DNA of 11,651 nucleotides from SKKY01 sp964622305. GTDB taxonomy: Bacteria > Bacillota > Peptococcia > Peptococcales > SKKY01. The position numbers and the translations under genes were made by a program. The DNA lies in contig CAZUPR010000045.1 in assembly GCA_964622305.1 (NCBI GenBank), positions 1 through 11,651 on the forward strand. The letters run 5' to 3'. The notes beneath the pieces were generated by a model, which saw nothing but the letters and a program-made list of their open reading frames with translations, made no database searches and was not told the origin of the DNA. Positions 1 through 8,080 of this stretch are shown one piece after another (within the stretch, counting starts at the first letter, position 1; each line of letters starts with the position of its first letter).

Positions 1-2
1 TG

Positions 3-686
3 GCAGGGGTAATCCTTGAGCCTGTAGCAGGTAATATGGGAGTTGTTCCGGCCAGTCAGGAATTTTTACAAGAGCTTAGAAAACTTTGCACCCAGGAGGG
101 GACCGTTTTAATATTTGACGAAGTAATGAGCGGTTTTAGAGTTGCCTGGGGTGGTGCGCAAAATCTTTATAATATTCAGCCGGATTTAACTACTTTGGGT
201 AAAATAATTGGCGGTGGTCTTCCTGTTGGCGCCTATGGCGGTAAAAGGGAAATAATGGAAATGGTTGCCCCACTTGGCCCCATGTATCAGGCAGGAACTC
301 TATCAGGAAATCCCCTGGCTATGACAGCAGGGCTAGTAACTTTAAATAAACTCAATAAGCCTGAAACTTATGAGTTTTTAGATAAACAAGCAGGCAAACT
401 GGAAAAAGGCTTAAAAGAAATTTCAGATCGCCTGAGCTTGCCTCTTTCCTACAACCGTGTTGGTTCCATGTTTGGCCTCTTCTTTACAGAAGAAAAAGTT
501 GTCGACTTTGACCATGCAGTTAAATCAGATACCAGGCTTTTTGCTAATTTTTTCAGAGGCCTCTTAGAAAAAGGTGTTTATGTTGCACCTTCCCAGTTTG
601 AATCTTGGTTTTTATCGGTAAAACATAGTGATGCAATCATTGATCAGACGCTTGAAAGAGCTGAAGAAGTTTTAAAAAATATTTGA
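3..686 (+). CDS. hemL: Glutamate-1-semialdehyde 2,1-aminomutase, C-terminal half (5' end outside window)
   Basis: This cytosolic PLP enzyme converts glutamate-1-semialdehyde to 5-aminolevulinate, the C5-route entry to tetrapyrroles (heme, siroheme, cobalamin). The frame is open from base 3 to a TGA at 684-686. About 227 residues are visible of a family length near 430, so this is the C-terminal half cut by the window edge and not a broken gene. Seen in the sequence: IFDEVMSGFR, whose Asp contacts the PLP pyridine nitrogen; TTLGKIIGGGLPVGAYGG with the Schiff-base lysine encoded at 201-203; and QAGTLSGNPLAMTAG. These phrases mark the HemL branch and not a general class-III aminotransferase. The internal ATG at 36 is not the start, because the family sequence (EPVAGNMG) continues upstream of it. 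cheR follows after 18 bases, probably in the same transcript. No terminator is visible after the gene. Confidence 0.95.
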   Translation, partial: AGVILEPVAGNMGVVPASQEFLQELRKLCTQEGTVLIFDEVMSGFRVAWGGAQNLYNIQPDLTTLGKIIGGGLPVGAYGGKREIMEMVAPLGPMYQAGTLSGNPLAMTAGLVTLNKLNKPETYEFLDKQAGKLEKGLKEISDRLSLPLSYNRVGSMFGLFFTEEKVVDFDHAVKSDTRLFANFFRGLLEKGVYVAPSQFESWFLSVKHSDAIIDQTLERAEEVLKNI

Positions 687-704
687 AGAGAAAGGGAATA
701 AAAA

Positions 705-1478
705 ATGGATGCATATGAAAAGTTTATCAGTGATTTAAGAAGAGTTTTTGATTTAGATCTCACTGGTTATAAGAGACCTCAGATGGAAAGGCGTATAAAC
801 AGCCTTATGAGAGTTCTTAAAATCGACGGTTACGATTCCTTTATTGAAGAAATGAAAAAAGAGCAGTCTCTCTACAATCGTTTTGTAGACCATCTGACTA
901 TAAACGTGTCTGAGTTTTTTAGAAATCAGGCTCAGTGGGATGTTTTAAAAGAAAAAATTATTCCTGAGCTTCTTACCAGAAGTCAGGATTTAAAAATTTG
1001 GTCAGCAGGTTGTTCTACAGGCCAGGAGCCATATAGTTTAGCTATGACTATGGAGGAAAATTTCCCCAGAGTTAAGTATTCAATTTTGGCAACAGATTTT
1101 GATATAGGTGTTTTAAATAAAGCTAAGTCTGGTCTTTATACCGAAAGAGAAGTAAATGGAATGAATCAGACCTATCTGACAAAATATTTCCAGAAAGAAG
1201 ACAAGGATTACTCTGTCAGAAATGAAGTCAGGAAAAATATAACTTTCAAAAAGCACAATTTGATTACAGAAAGATTTGAAAATGGTTTTGATTTAATCCT
1301 CTGTCGTAATGTGGTGATTTATTTTACTGAAGAAACCAAGGCAGAGCTTTATAAAAACTTCTTTAATTCATTAAAAACAGGCGGTATCCTTTTTACAGGC
1401 AGTACAGAACAAATTATTACTGCCAGAGAAATAGGCTATTCAAGTGCCGCAATCTTCTTTTACCAAAAACCACTATAA
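705..1478 (+). CDS. cheR: Chemotaxis receptor (MCP) methyltransferase CheR
   Basis: CheR transfers methyl groups from S-adenosylmethionine to receptor glutamates during chemotactic adaptation, in the cytoplasm at receptor arrays. At 257 residues it has normal length. Residues 1-75 form the helical N-terminal domain, ending in the family phrase TINVSEFFRN (65-74). The SAM-binding domain follows: IWSAGCSTGQEPYSLAM (98-114), ILATDFD (127-133), LILCRNVVIYF (197-207) and a closing GGILFTGSTE (226-235). There is no extra TPR or response-regulator domain. A purine-rich stretch before the ATG serves as a modest ribosome site. No other che genes adjoin it. cheW lies about 9 kb downstream, and cheA, cheB and receptor genes are not in the window, so this is an isolated cheR between a heme gene and a carbonic anhydrase homologue. 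Confidence 0.95.
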   Translation: MDAYEKFISDLRRVFDLDLTGYKRPQMERRINSLMRVLKIDGYDSFIEEMKKEQSLYNRFVDHLTINVSEFFRNQAQWDVLKEKIIPELLTRSQDLKIWSAGCSTGQEPYSLAMTMEENFPRVKYSILATDFDIGVLNKAKSGLYTEREVNGMNQTYLTKYFQKEDKDYSVRNEVRKNITFKKHNLITERFENGFDLILCRNVVIYFTEETKAELYKNFFNSLKTGGILFTGSTEQIITAREIGYSSAAIFFYQKPL

Positions 1479-1519
1479 AATTTTTAGAAAATAAATTATA
1501 GACCAGGAGGATCTTAATA

Positions 1520-2032
1520 ATGGCAATATTTAAAGTAGGGGGCCATATGCCTCAAATTGATGATGATGCTTTTGTAGCAGACAGTGCCAGTGTTATGGGT
1601 AATGTAACCTTAAAAAAGGGAGCTAGCATTTGGTACAATGCAACAGTCAGAGCTGACTTGGATAAAATTGTAATTGGAGAGCACTCCAATATCCAGGACA
1701 ACTGTGTTTTACACTTAGATATAGACATGCCTGTTATTGTCGGTGATTATGTAACTGTAGGTCATGGTTGCATTCTTCATGCCTGTACTATTGAAGACAA
1801 GGCTCTTATTGGTATGGGAGCAACTCTTCTTGATAATGTAGTTGTTGGCCAAGGATCCATAATAGCAGCTGGTGCTGTTGTTGCCCCAAATACTGTAATC
1901 CCTCCATATTCAATGGTTATGGGAATTCCTGGAAAAATTGTTAAGCAATTAGACCCAGAAAGTGGCCAGGACAGAATTAATCATGCACTGGATTACGAAA
2001 AGCTTTGGAAGGATCTGTATAAAAATCTTTAA
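1520..2032 (+). CDS. Gamma-class carbonic anhydrase family protein (left-handed beta-helix)
   Basis: This trimeric left-handed beta-helix protein belongs to the YrdA/PaaY/CamH branch of gamma-carbonic anhydrases, whose proven members interconvert CO2 and bicarbonate. Hexapeptide-repeat turns run through most of the 170 residues (for example VIGEHSNIQDN, ALIGMGATLLDN, SIIAAGAVV). Three metal-ligand histidines are visible: His65 (VLHLD), His82 and His87 (GHGCILH), the last two with the five-residue spacing of Cam. Arg44, Asp46 (VRAD) and Gln59 match the conserved active-site polar set. The acidic loop carrying the Cam proton-shuttle glutamate is not apparent, as is usual in this short branch, so activity may be low or the role different. 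AGGAGG lies about nine bases before the ATG. In context it may supply bicarbonate or be simple housekeeping; the neighbours do not decide. Confidence 0.85.
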   Translation: MAIFKVGGHMPQIDDDAFVADSASVMGNVTLKKGASIWYNATVRADLDKIVIGEHSNIQDNCVLHLDIDMPVIVGDYVTVGHGCILHACTIEDKALIGMGATLLDNVVVGQGSIIAAGAVVAPNTVIPPYSMVMGIPGKIVKQLDPESGQDRINHALDYEKLWKDLYKNL

Positions 2033-2046
2033 AAGGAAAGATAACC

Positions 2047-4191
2047 ATGGAAAATTATATTTTTGCCCTTGATATTGGTACCAGATCTGTAATTGGAATC
2101 CTTTTAGAAAGAGAAGGGGAATACTTTAATTTCATAGATATGGAGTTCCTTGAGCACGAAGAAAGAACCATGCTCAATGGACAAATTCATAATGCCCCTT
2201 TAGTCAGCAGGGTTATAAGTCAGGTCAAAAAAACATTAGAAGAAAGAAATAAAATAACTATAAAAAAGGCTTCTGTGGCTGCAGCAGGCAGATCTTTAAT
2301 AACCAGGAAAGAATTTGCCCAGGAAGTATTTCCTGCTGAAAAGCTGATTGAAAAAGATGATATAACCAGGCTTAAGTTTAAATCTGTTCATAAGGCTCAA
2401 CAATCTTTAAAACTTGACCAGGAGAAAAAAGAATTCAACAATTATTATTGTGTAGGTTACAGTGTAACCAGAAGTTTTTTAGATGATGTTGAACTGGTTA
2501 ATTTAGAAGGACAAAAAGGTAAAAAGATTTCTTTGGAAATAGTTGCAGCCTTCCTGCCCAAAATGGTTCTTGAAGCCCTAAAATACGTGGTTGAGGATAA
2601 TAATCTTCTTCTTGAAAATATAACCTTAGAACCAATAGCAGCAATTAATGCTATTATCCCCTCAACTATGAGAAAATTAAACCTGGCCCTGGTAGATATA
2701 GGGGCAGGCACTTCCGATATCGCAATAAGTTCCGAGGGTGCTATTAATGCTTATGGCATGGTACCTATGGCAGGGGATGAAGTCAGCGAAAAGATATCAG
2801 AGGACTTCCTTTTAGATTTTAATGAGGCAGAAAGAGTTAAAAGGTTAATCGAAATTGAAGATGAGGTTGAATATACGGATGTTTTGGGTCTGATAAACTA
2901 CGCCAAAAAGGAAGATTTACTAACCTCAGTCCAGGCGGTTTCGTCACAGCTGGCCCTGAGAATTGTTAAAGAAATTCTATCCTTAAATGGTAAATCTCCC
3001 CAGGCAGTAATTTTAATTGGTGGTGGAAGTTTAACACCCGGAATTGCCAAGAAGATAGCAAATAATTTAGAACTTGCAGAAAACAGGGTAGCAGTTCAAA
3101 CAACGCGTTCGATAAAAAATATAATTAATTTGCCAGAAAAATATAAGGGACCAGAATTTATTACACCTGCTGGAATTGCTCTTACTGCTGGCCAGGACTC
3201 CAATTTAGGCTTTATTCAGCTTATGGTCAACAATCAGCCTGTAAGCATTTTAAACCTGGGTCTAAACACAGTTTTTGACGCTCTGCTTGCTGCAGGCCTT
3301 CAGCCAGACCAAATTTTTCCACAAGCTGGTACCCCTAAAACCATAAAAATTAATGGTCAGCTGAAAATTATTCAAGGAGGGCCGGCCCAGGAAGCGCAAA
3401 TTTACCTTAACGAAGAAGCAGCAAGGCCGGATGATCTGGTAAATGATAATGATTTTATCGATTTTAAGCCCGGCCAAAAAGGGCAGCCGGCTTCAGCAAA
3501 TCTAAAGGATTTTCTTCCCCGGGAAAGCCTTATCTTTATTAATAATGAGGCCCATCAGATACCCTTTAATCTTATTCTTAACGGAGCAAGACTTAGTGAC
3601 TTTGACAAGGAGTTAGAAGACAATTCTAATATCCAGTTTGAAAAAGCCAGCAGCCTGGGCGAGATTTTGAGTATCATAGAGCCAGGGTATCTGCAAACCT
3701 TAGAATACAATCTTAGCATAGATAATAGCCTGCGCTTTAAAACTATTTCTAGCTATAATTTTTATCTTAACGGTCTGCCTGTCTCCCTAAGTTATGAGCC
3801 AAGAGACAATGACAAAATAGAAGTGAGAGAGGCCGACAAAGAAAATTTTAAACTGGCTGCCCTGCTTAAGGAAGAACTCAGTCTTTTGGATAAAAGACAT
3901 ATTGATGTAAGTATGGATGGTCAGCCAGTGAGATTGACTATCAGTGATTACGAAATTTTGCATAACAACCTGGAAGCCAACCTTAATGATTATGTAAAGG
4001 ATGGCGATTATATAAACATAAGTAAGAAGGAATTAAAAAAACCACTCTTGATAGATGTTTTCAAAGAAATAAATTTTCTGCCTCAGGCTCCGGAAGGAAA
4101 GAGCAAGGTAGATATTTATCTCAATGACAAAGAAGCTGAGTATATCAGCCCTATAAGAGATGGCGACATCATCAGGATAGAGTGGTCTTAA
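2047..4191 (+). CDS. FtsA/PilM-like actin-family protein with a long modular C-terminal tail
   Basis: The first ~385 residues have the FtsA/PilM actin-like fold: phosphate-1 loop ALDIGTRSVIGILL (7-20), an inserted SHS2-like subdomain (about 75-170), EPIAAINAII (195-204), phosphate-2 loop ALVDIGAGTSDIAI (214-227) and the adenosine motif VILIGGGSLTPGI (321-333). ATP binding is therefore expected. Classic FtsA is about 420 residues and ends in an amphipathic membrane helix. Here about 310 further residues follow, reading as tandem beta-rich modules, and the protein ends IIRIEWS with no amphipathic helix or membrane segment. It is probably not the main FtsA but a second, FtsA-like scaffold; a role in division or envelope assembly is inferred from fold only. 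The start at 2047 has AAAGGAAAG upstream and follows the carbonic anhydrase gene by 14 bases. yajQ follows after 18 bases. Confidence 0.8.
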   Translation: MENYIFALDIGTRSVIGILLEREGEYFNFIDMEFLEHEERTMLNGQIHNAPLVSRVISQVKKTLEERNKITIKKASVAAAGRSLITRKEFAQEVFPAEKLIEKDDITRLKFKSVHKAQQSLKLDQEKKEFNNYYCVGYSVTRSFLDDVELVNLEGQKGKKISLEIVAAFLPKMVLEALKYVVEDNNLLLENITLEPIAAINAIIPSTMRKLNLALVDIGAGTSDIAISSEGAINAYGMVPMAGDEVSEKISEDFLLDFNEAERVKRLIEIEDEVEYTDVLGLINYAKKEDLLTSVQAVSSQLALRIVKEILSLNGKSPQAVILIGGGSLTPGIAKKIANNLELAENRVAVQTTRSIKNIINLPEKYKGPEFITPAGIALTAGQDSNLGFIQLMVNNQPVSILNLGLNTVFDALLAAGLQPDQIFPQAGTPKTIKINGQLKIIQGGPAQEAQIYLNEEAARPDDLVNDNDFIDFKPGQKGQPASANLKDFLPRESLIFINNEAHQIPFNLILNGARLSDFDKELEDNSNIQFEKASSLGEILSIIEPGYLQTLEYNLSIDNSLRFKTISSYNFYLNGLPVSLSYEPRDNDKIEVREADKENFKLAALLKEELSLLDKRHIDVSMDGQPVRLTISDYEILHNNLEANLNDYVKDGDYINISKKELKKPLLIDVFKEINFLPQAPEGKSKVDIYLNDKEAEYISPIRDGDIIRIEWS
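3262..4188 (+). repeat. Five diverged tandem modules in the FtsA-like protein tail (protein-level repeat)
   Basis: I read residues 406-714 as five copies of a roughly 50-70 residue module, at about 406-474, 483-533, 536-595, 601-659 and 667-714. Each starts with a short hydrophobic helix (TVFDALLAAG, ANLKDFL, LGEILSII, KLAALLKEEL, LIDVFKEINF). A beta strand with an Asn/Asp-Gly-type turn follows, then a second strand of the form IYLN, ILNG, FYLNG or IYLND. Each ends with an acidic turn and strand (NDNDFIDF, EDNSNIQF, RDNDKIEV, KDGDYINI, RDGDIIRI). Copies two and five are shorter. DNA identity between copies is not apparent, so the repeat is old. The closing 'DGD-I-I' shape resembles the end of beta-grasp (TGS/ThiS/SLBB-like) domains, but that fold assignment is inference. 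Confidence 0.55.
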
Positions 4192-4209
4192 ATTGAGGAG
4201 GTAAGTGTG

Positions 4210-4701
4210 ATGGCTAAAGATTCATCTTTCGATTTAGTTTCCAAGGTGGATTTACAGGAAGTAGACAACGCAATTAACCAGGCAAGAAAAGAAATAGAAC
4301 AAAGATATGATTTTAAAGGAAGCAAGGCAGAAATAAGCACAGACAAGGGCGATATAAAAATCCTGGCTGATGATGATTTTCGTTTAAATAGCATTATCGA
4401 CATATTGCAAAGCCGTTTAATAAAAAGAGGCATTTCTATTAAAAACCTTGAATATGGCAAGGTTGAAGATGCCAGTGGTGGAATGCTCAGACAAACTGTT
4501 ACTGTTAAGCAAGGTATAGAAACAGACCTGGCTAAAAGGATTGTTAAAGATATTAAAACAGAAAAATTAAAAGTTCAGGCACAAATAATGGATGATCAGG
4601 TAAGAGTATCCGGAAAAAACAAGGACGATTTACAGGCGGTTATCGCTTTCATTAAAGAACAAGATTATGATTTGGATTTACAATTTATAAATTATAGATA
4701 A
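4210..4701 (+). CDS. yajQ: YajQ-family nucleotide-binding protein (UPF0234)
   Basis: This 163-residue cytoplasmic protein has two ferredoxin-like halves. The N-terminal signature SFDLVSKVDLQEVDNAINQA (6-25) and RYDFKGSK (32-39) are diagnostic, and the C-terminal half ends in the usual QDYDLDLQFINYR. Members bind nucleotides and RNA, and a Xanthomonas homologue was reported as a cyclic-di-GMP receptor that acts with a transcription factor; whether that holds here is unknown. A GTG at 4207 directly precedes the ATG at 4210. I prefer the ATG because GAGGAGG at 4195-4201 then has an eight-base spacer, and the resulting N-terminus MAKDSSFD is typical of the family. It sits between the FtsA-like gene and a glycosyltransferase homologue, with short gaps on both sides, so co-transcription is likely. 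Confidence 0.93.
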   Translation: MAKDSSFDLVSKVDLQEVDNAINQARKEIEQRYDFKGSKAEISTDKGDIKILADDDFRLNSIIDILQSRLIKRGISIKNLEYGKVEDASGGMLRQTVTVKQGIETDLAKRIVKDIKTEKLKVQAQIMDDQVRVSGKNKDDLQAVIAFIKEQDYDLDLQFINYR

Positions 4702-4733
4702 AAGCAGGTAAAATTTATTAAAAAGGTGATAAC

Positions 4734-6206
4734 ATGAATATTTTAATTTTTCATAAAGATTTCCTTGATGGAAACAAAGAGAATATTTATGTCTACAATC
4801 TGGCAAAGAAAATAAAGAAGGATGGGCACAGGGCGGTAATTCTTTCCCAGGAAAATCGTCTGATAGACGATAGTCTTGTTGATCGTATCTATGAATATAC
4901 TTACGGTAACAAGTTCAAAAGAATGACTTATAAATCACCAGTAAGCTCTGGTGGTGAGTGTATCTTAATAAAATATGCAGGTGAATGCCCGGCCTTTGAC
5001 AAAAATGCAGATCTTAATTCTTTTAATAACTGTATTTATAATGCCCTGAAAAATATTCTGTTGGAGACGGATATTGGCCTTTTTATTAGCTCAGGCCTTT
5101 TCCCGGAAGCCTGGATTATTGAATTCATAAGGCGGGAGGTTCCTCATATCAGGCACTTCTCTTTAATTGATGAAGAGAGCTTTTATGGATACTACAGGCG
5201 GAACAAACAAACTAAAGATTATTTTCAGCCGGTTTTTTCAAAAGCCAATAAACTTATTTTTAAGAATAAGCACCTTTTTAAAGATATCCTGAATGAATTT
5301 CCTGATTACAGATATTGCATTGAAGATAAGGCTCTGGTTGTTACTCCAGGAATAGATGCGGATCTTTTCCGTCCAGTTCTCCTGGAAGACAGGGATCTGG
5401 TTCTGGAAAATTTAAGCTATAAGCTTGGTAATGAAAAGAAAAACTCAGATTTAATAGATAGTTTAAAGGATAAGGATAAACTGGCCTTGCTGACATACGG
5501 GGATTTATCTCCAGCTGGTGGCTTGCCTCTTTTAGTCTTTTTATTTCCTTTTATTAGGGAAAAGATTAATGATTTAAAACTCTATATTCCTTTGATTCAC
5601 TCCGATAAAATGGTAATGCAAATTATTCTTAGAGATTTAGCATATGGCAATGAAGAAGGCATTAAAAAAGCATTAAAGAAATTTGTCCTGGAATTTTCAG
5701 CTGCCGGTTATCAGAATAACTACTATGAGATTTTTTTGCATAATCTGGAGAATGAAGAGTTTTTAAAATCTTATGTAAGACTAGCCCAGGACATAGACAG
5801 GCAAATTTTACTCTTAGATTATATGCCCCATAGCATTTTGTCCGATTTGGTCAATCTGTCTGATTTGGCTGTCTTTTTACCTCTTAGCGAAAACGATTTT
5901 TCAGTATCAGTTTTAGAGGTTTTGGCCTCTGGTAAAGCAGTTGTTTTTCCAAAGAACAGGGCAATGGAAGAAATAGAAGAAGCTATCAGCGACCTTTATA
6001 TAAATGATTTTGATCTTGCTGATTACAGACGTATTTATTTGAATGACCGTTTATTAGATGACTTTATTTTCAATGTCTTATATTTATTAACTTTTGTGAA
6101 GGAAAAGAAAGAAAAACAAGAGCTTGATTCTTTTTCCAATTCCCTAAGTCAGAAAATAAGATGGAAGTATTCCTGGACTTTTTTATTTGACGAAATATTC
6201 AGATAA
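4734..6206 (+). CDS. GT-B fold glycosyltransferase homologue (GT4-like), donor-site residues degenerate
   Basis: The 490-residue protein shows the two-lobed GT4 layout. The N-terminal lobe begins MNILIFHKDFLDGN with a helix ending KKDGHRAVIL. The linker carries VVTPGIDADLFRP (202-214), and the C-terminal lobe has LTYGDLSPAGGLPLLV (253-268) and SDLAVFLPLSENDFSVSVLE (376-395). No signal peptide or membrane segment is seen. Several normally conserved positions differ. The Arg and Lys of the usual G-R-x(4)-K-G loop are Asp257 and Gly262, the first Glu of the E-x7-E motif is Asn387 (the second, Glu395, is kept), and the N-terminal glycine-rich loop is DGNKEN. A region of about 65 residues (290-355) between strands is longer than usual. 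It may be an inactive or re-purposed transferase. Ribosome site AAGGTGAT precedes the ATG. A promoter for acsA follows it directly, and no terminator is visible between them. Confidence 0.75.
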   Translation: MNILIFHKDFLDGNKENIYVYNLAKKIKKDGHRAVILSQENRLIDDSLVDRIYEYTYGNKFKRMTYKSPVSSGGECILIKYAGECPAFDKNADLNSFNNCIYNALKNILLETDIGLFISSGLFPEAWIIEFIRREVPHIRHFSLIDEESFYGYYRRNKQTKDYFQPVFSKANKLIFKNKHLFKDILNEFPDYRYCIEDKALVVTPGIDADLFRPVLLEDRDLVLENLSYKLGNEKKNSDLIDSLKDKDKLALLTYGDLSPAGGLPLLVFLFPFIREKINDLKLYIPLIHSDKMVMQIILRDLAYGNEEGIKKALKKFVLEFSAAGYQNNYYEIFLHNLENEEFLKSYVRLAQDIDRQILLLDYMPHSILSDLVNLSDLAVFLPLSENDFSVSVLEVLASGKAVVFPKNRAMEEIEEAISDLYINDFDLADYRRIYLNDRLLDDFIFNVLYLLTFVKEKKEKQELDSFSNSLSQKIRWKYSWTFLFDEIFR

Positions 6207-6209
6207 TTG

Positions 6210-6237
6210 TTTACATCTGCAAAAAAACCGTTATAAT
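6210..6237 (+). promoter_or_regulatory. Sigma-A-type promoter for acsA
   Basis: TTTACA at 6210-6215 (five of six to the -35 consensus), a 16-base spacer and a perfect TATAAT at 6232-6237 lie directly after the glycosyltransferase homologue's stop codon. Transcription would start near 6244, leaving a leader of about 40 bases before acsA. A second TTATAAT at 6244-6250 could be an alternative -10 but lacks a clear -35. I see no convincing cre-like or CodY-like operator. Confidence 0.7.
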
Positions 6238-6283
6238 CTATACTTATAATTGGACATATTTATAACTATCTGGGGGGTAAATA

Positions 6284-8038
6284 ATGAATCAAAACTTTTC
6301 TGCCAAACATTACATTTTAGAAGAAAGAATTAAAAAGAAATACTCTAAGGTTAATATGAAATCTTATGAAGAAACCTATAATTCTTTTGAGTATGAGACA
6401 GCTATTGAAAATTTCCAGGGACTTGGAAATGGCTATTATAATATTGCCTATGAGGCAATAGACAAGCATCTGGAAAATGGCAAAGCAGACAAGTTAGCTT
6501 TGATATGGGAAGGTCCAGACAACCAGATTAAAAAATTCACTTTTAAAGATATTAGCGAAAAATCTAATCAGGTTGCCAATATGCTTAAATCACTGGGAGT
6601 AAAAAAGGGAGACAGGGTATTCACCTTTCTTTCCAGAATTCCAGAATTATATGATTGTGCCATAGGAGTGCCTAAAATGGGCGGAGTATTAGGACCGCTC
6701 TTTGCAGCCTTCGGACCAGAAGCAGTCAGAGACCGTTTGCTTGGCTCAGCTGCCAAAGTTTTGATAACAGACAAGACTCTCTATGAAAGAGTTGCAGAAA
6801 TTGAAGATCAGTTAGTTGATTTAGAATACATTGTCATCATTGGTGATGATGTTACAGAAACTGATAAAATACTTTCTTACTCCAGACTGATAAATGAAGC
6901 TTCAAAAGAATTTGAAATAGAAAAAACTGATTTGGAAGATCCTTTTATTCTTCACTATACTTCCGGATCAACTGGCTCTCCAAAAGGCATCATTCACGTT
7001 CATAAGGCCATGCTGGGACACTACCAGACTGCAAAATGGGTCTTAGACCTAAGAGAAGACGATATCTACTGGTGTTCTGCTGACCCTGGCTGGGTTACCG
7101 GAACTTCTTATGGTATTTTTGGAGTCTGGCTGCATGGGGTTACCCAGGTAGTTAATGCTGAACTCTTTTCTGCCAGAAACTGGTACAAAACCTTGGAAAG
7201 AAACAAGGTTACAGTTTGGTATACAGCTCCAACTGCCTTGAGAATGCTCATGAAGGCTGGAGATGAAATTACAAGAGACTTTGATTTTCCCTGCCTGAGA
7301 CATATTTGCAGTGTAGGCGAGCCTCTTAACCCAGAAGTAATCCGCTGGGGCCTTAAAGTATTCTATCTGCCCATACACGATACTTGGTGGCAAACTGAAA
7401 CTGGCTCAATGATGATTGTAAACTTCCCTTGCATGGATATAAAGCCTGGCTCTATGGGCAGACCCGTACCAGGTATAAAAGCTGCTGTAATTGATCAGCA
7501 TGGCAGCATTCTTCCCAGAGACAGCGTGGGTCTTTTAGCACTTAGACCAACCTGGCCTTCTATGATGAGACAGGTCTGGGGAGATGAAGAAAAATACAAT
7601 GAATACTTTAAGATAAAAGGCTGGTATTTGTCTGGAGATAATGCCTATGTTGATGACGATGGCTACTTCTGGTTCATTGGCCGTGCCGATGATATTATTA
7701 ATACTTCCGGCCACAGGGTTGGACCTTTTGAGGTAGAAAACGCCCTTGTTGATCACCCTGCAATTGCAGAAGCAGGTGTAATCGGCAAACCAGACGAAGA
7801 AAGAGGCGAGATTATAAAGGCTTTTGTAACTCTTAGAGATGGTTATGAAAATAGTGACGAGCTATTTGAAGATATTAAAAAGTTTGTCAGAAAACATTTG
7901 GCAGCTCATGCCTATCCCAGAGAGATTGAAGTTCTGGACTCTCTTCCAAAAACAAGAAGTGGAAAGATAATGAGAAGGGTTCTTAAGGCCAAAGAATTAG
8001 GCCTTCCCTTAGGCGATTTATCCACCATGGAAGAATAA
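6284..8038 (+). CDS. acsA: Acetate-CoA ligase (acetyl-CoA synthetase, AMP-forming)
   Basis: The enzyme activates acetate to acetyl-CoA through acetyl-AMP in the cytosol. At 584 residues it matches the short B. subtilis AcsA type (about 570) and not the ~650-residue enterobacterial Acs. Motifs in order: P-loop YTSGSTGSPKGI (225-236), acetate-pocket motif DTWWQTETGS (366-375) with Trp369 at the position that limits the pocket to short acyl groups, hinge region YLSGDNAYVDDDGYFWFIGRADD (448-470), NTSGHRVGPFEVE, and C-terminal PKTRSGKIMRR (555-565). Lys561 in that last motif is the adenylating lysine, which in other bacteria is switched off by acetylation and restored by a sirtuin. It has its own promoter and a strong terminator, so it is monocistronic. 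The ribosome site is a GGGGGG run. Propionate use cannot be excluded. Confidence 0.93.
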   Translation: MNQNFSAKHYILEERIKKKYSKVNMKSYEETYNSFEYETAIENFQGLGNGYYNIAYEAIDKHLENGKADKLALIWEGPDNQIKKFTFKDISEKSNQVANMLKSLGVKKGDRVFTFLSRIPELYDCAIGVPKMGGVLGPLFAAFGPEAVRDRLLGSAAKVLITDKTLYERVAEIEDQLVDLEYIVIIGDDVTETDKILSYSRLINEASKEFEIEKTDLEDPFILHYTSGSTGSPKGIIHVHKAMLGHYQTAKWVLDLREDDIYWCSADPGWVTGTSYGIFGVWLHGVTQVVNAELFSARNWYKTLERNKVTVWYTAPTALRMLMKAGDEITRDFDFPCLRHICSVGEPLNPEVIRWGLKVFYLPIHDTWWQTETGSMMIVNFPCMDIKPGSMGRPVPGIKAAVIDQHGSILPRDSVGLLALRPTWPSMMRQVWGDEEKYNEYFKIKGWYLSGDNAYVDDDGYFWFIGRADDIINTSGHRVGPFEVENALVDHPAIAEAGVIGKPDEERGEIIKAFVTLRDGYENSDELFEDIKKFVRKHLAAHAYPREIEVLDSLPKTRSGKIMRRVLKAKELGLPLGDLSTMEE

Positions 8039-8048
8039 AAATGCTTTT

Positions 8049-8080
8049 AAAATGCGATTGTCTAAAAACAATCGCATTTT
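8049..8080 (+). terminator. Intrinsic terminator after acsA
   Basis: A perfect 13-bp inverted repeat, AAAATGCGATTGT (8049-8061) and ACAATCGCATTTT (8068-8080), encloses a six-base loop. The right arm ends in TTTT and is followed by CTTG. It starts 10 bases after the acsA stop codon and separates acsA from the downstream membrane-protein/menG pair. A-tracts on the left arm would let it act on the opposite strand too. Confidence 0.88.

Noticed and set aside
2457..2711. Minus-strand open frame inside the FtsA-like gene
   Set aside because: It runs antisense to the conserved actin motifs, with a low-quality composition and no start signals.
7049..7393. 114-residue open frame on the - strand inside acsA
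   Set aside because: It lies wholly within a strongly conserved acsA region, has no ribosome site and no family resemblance.
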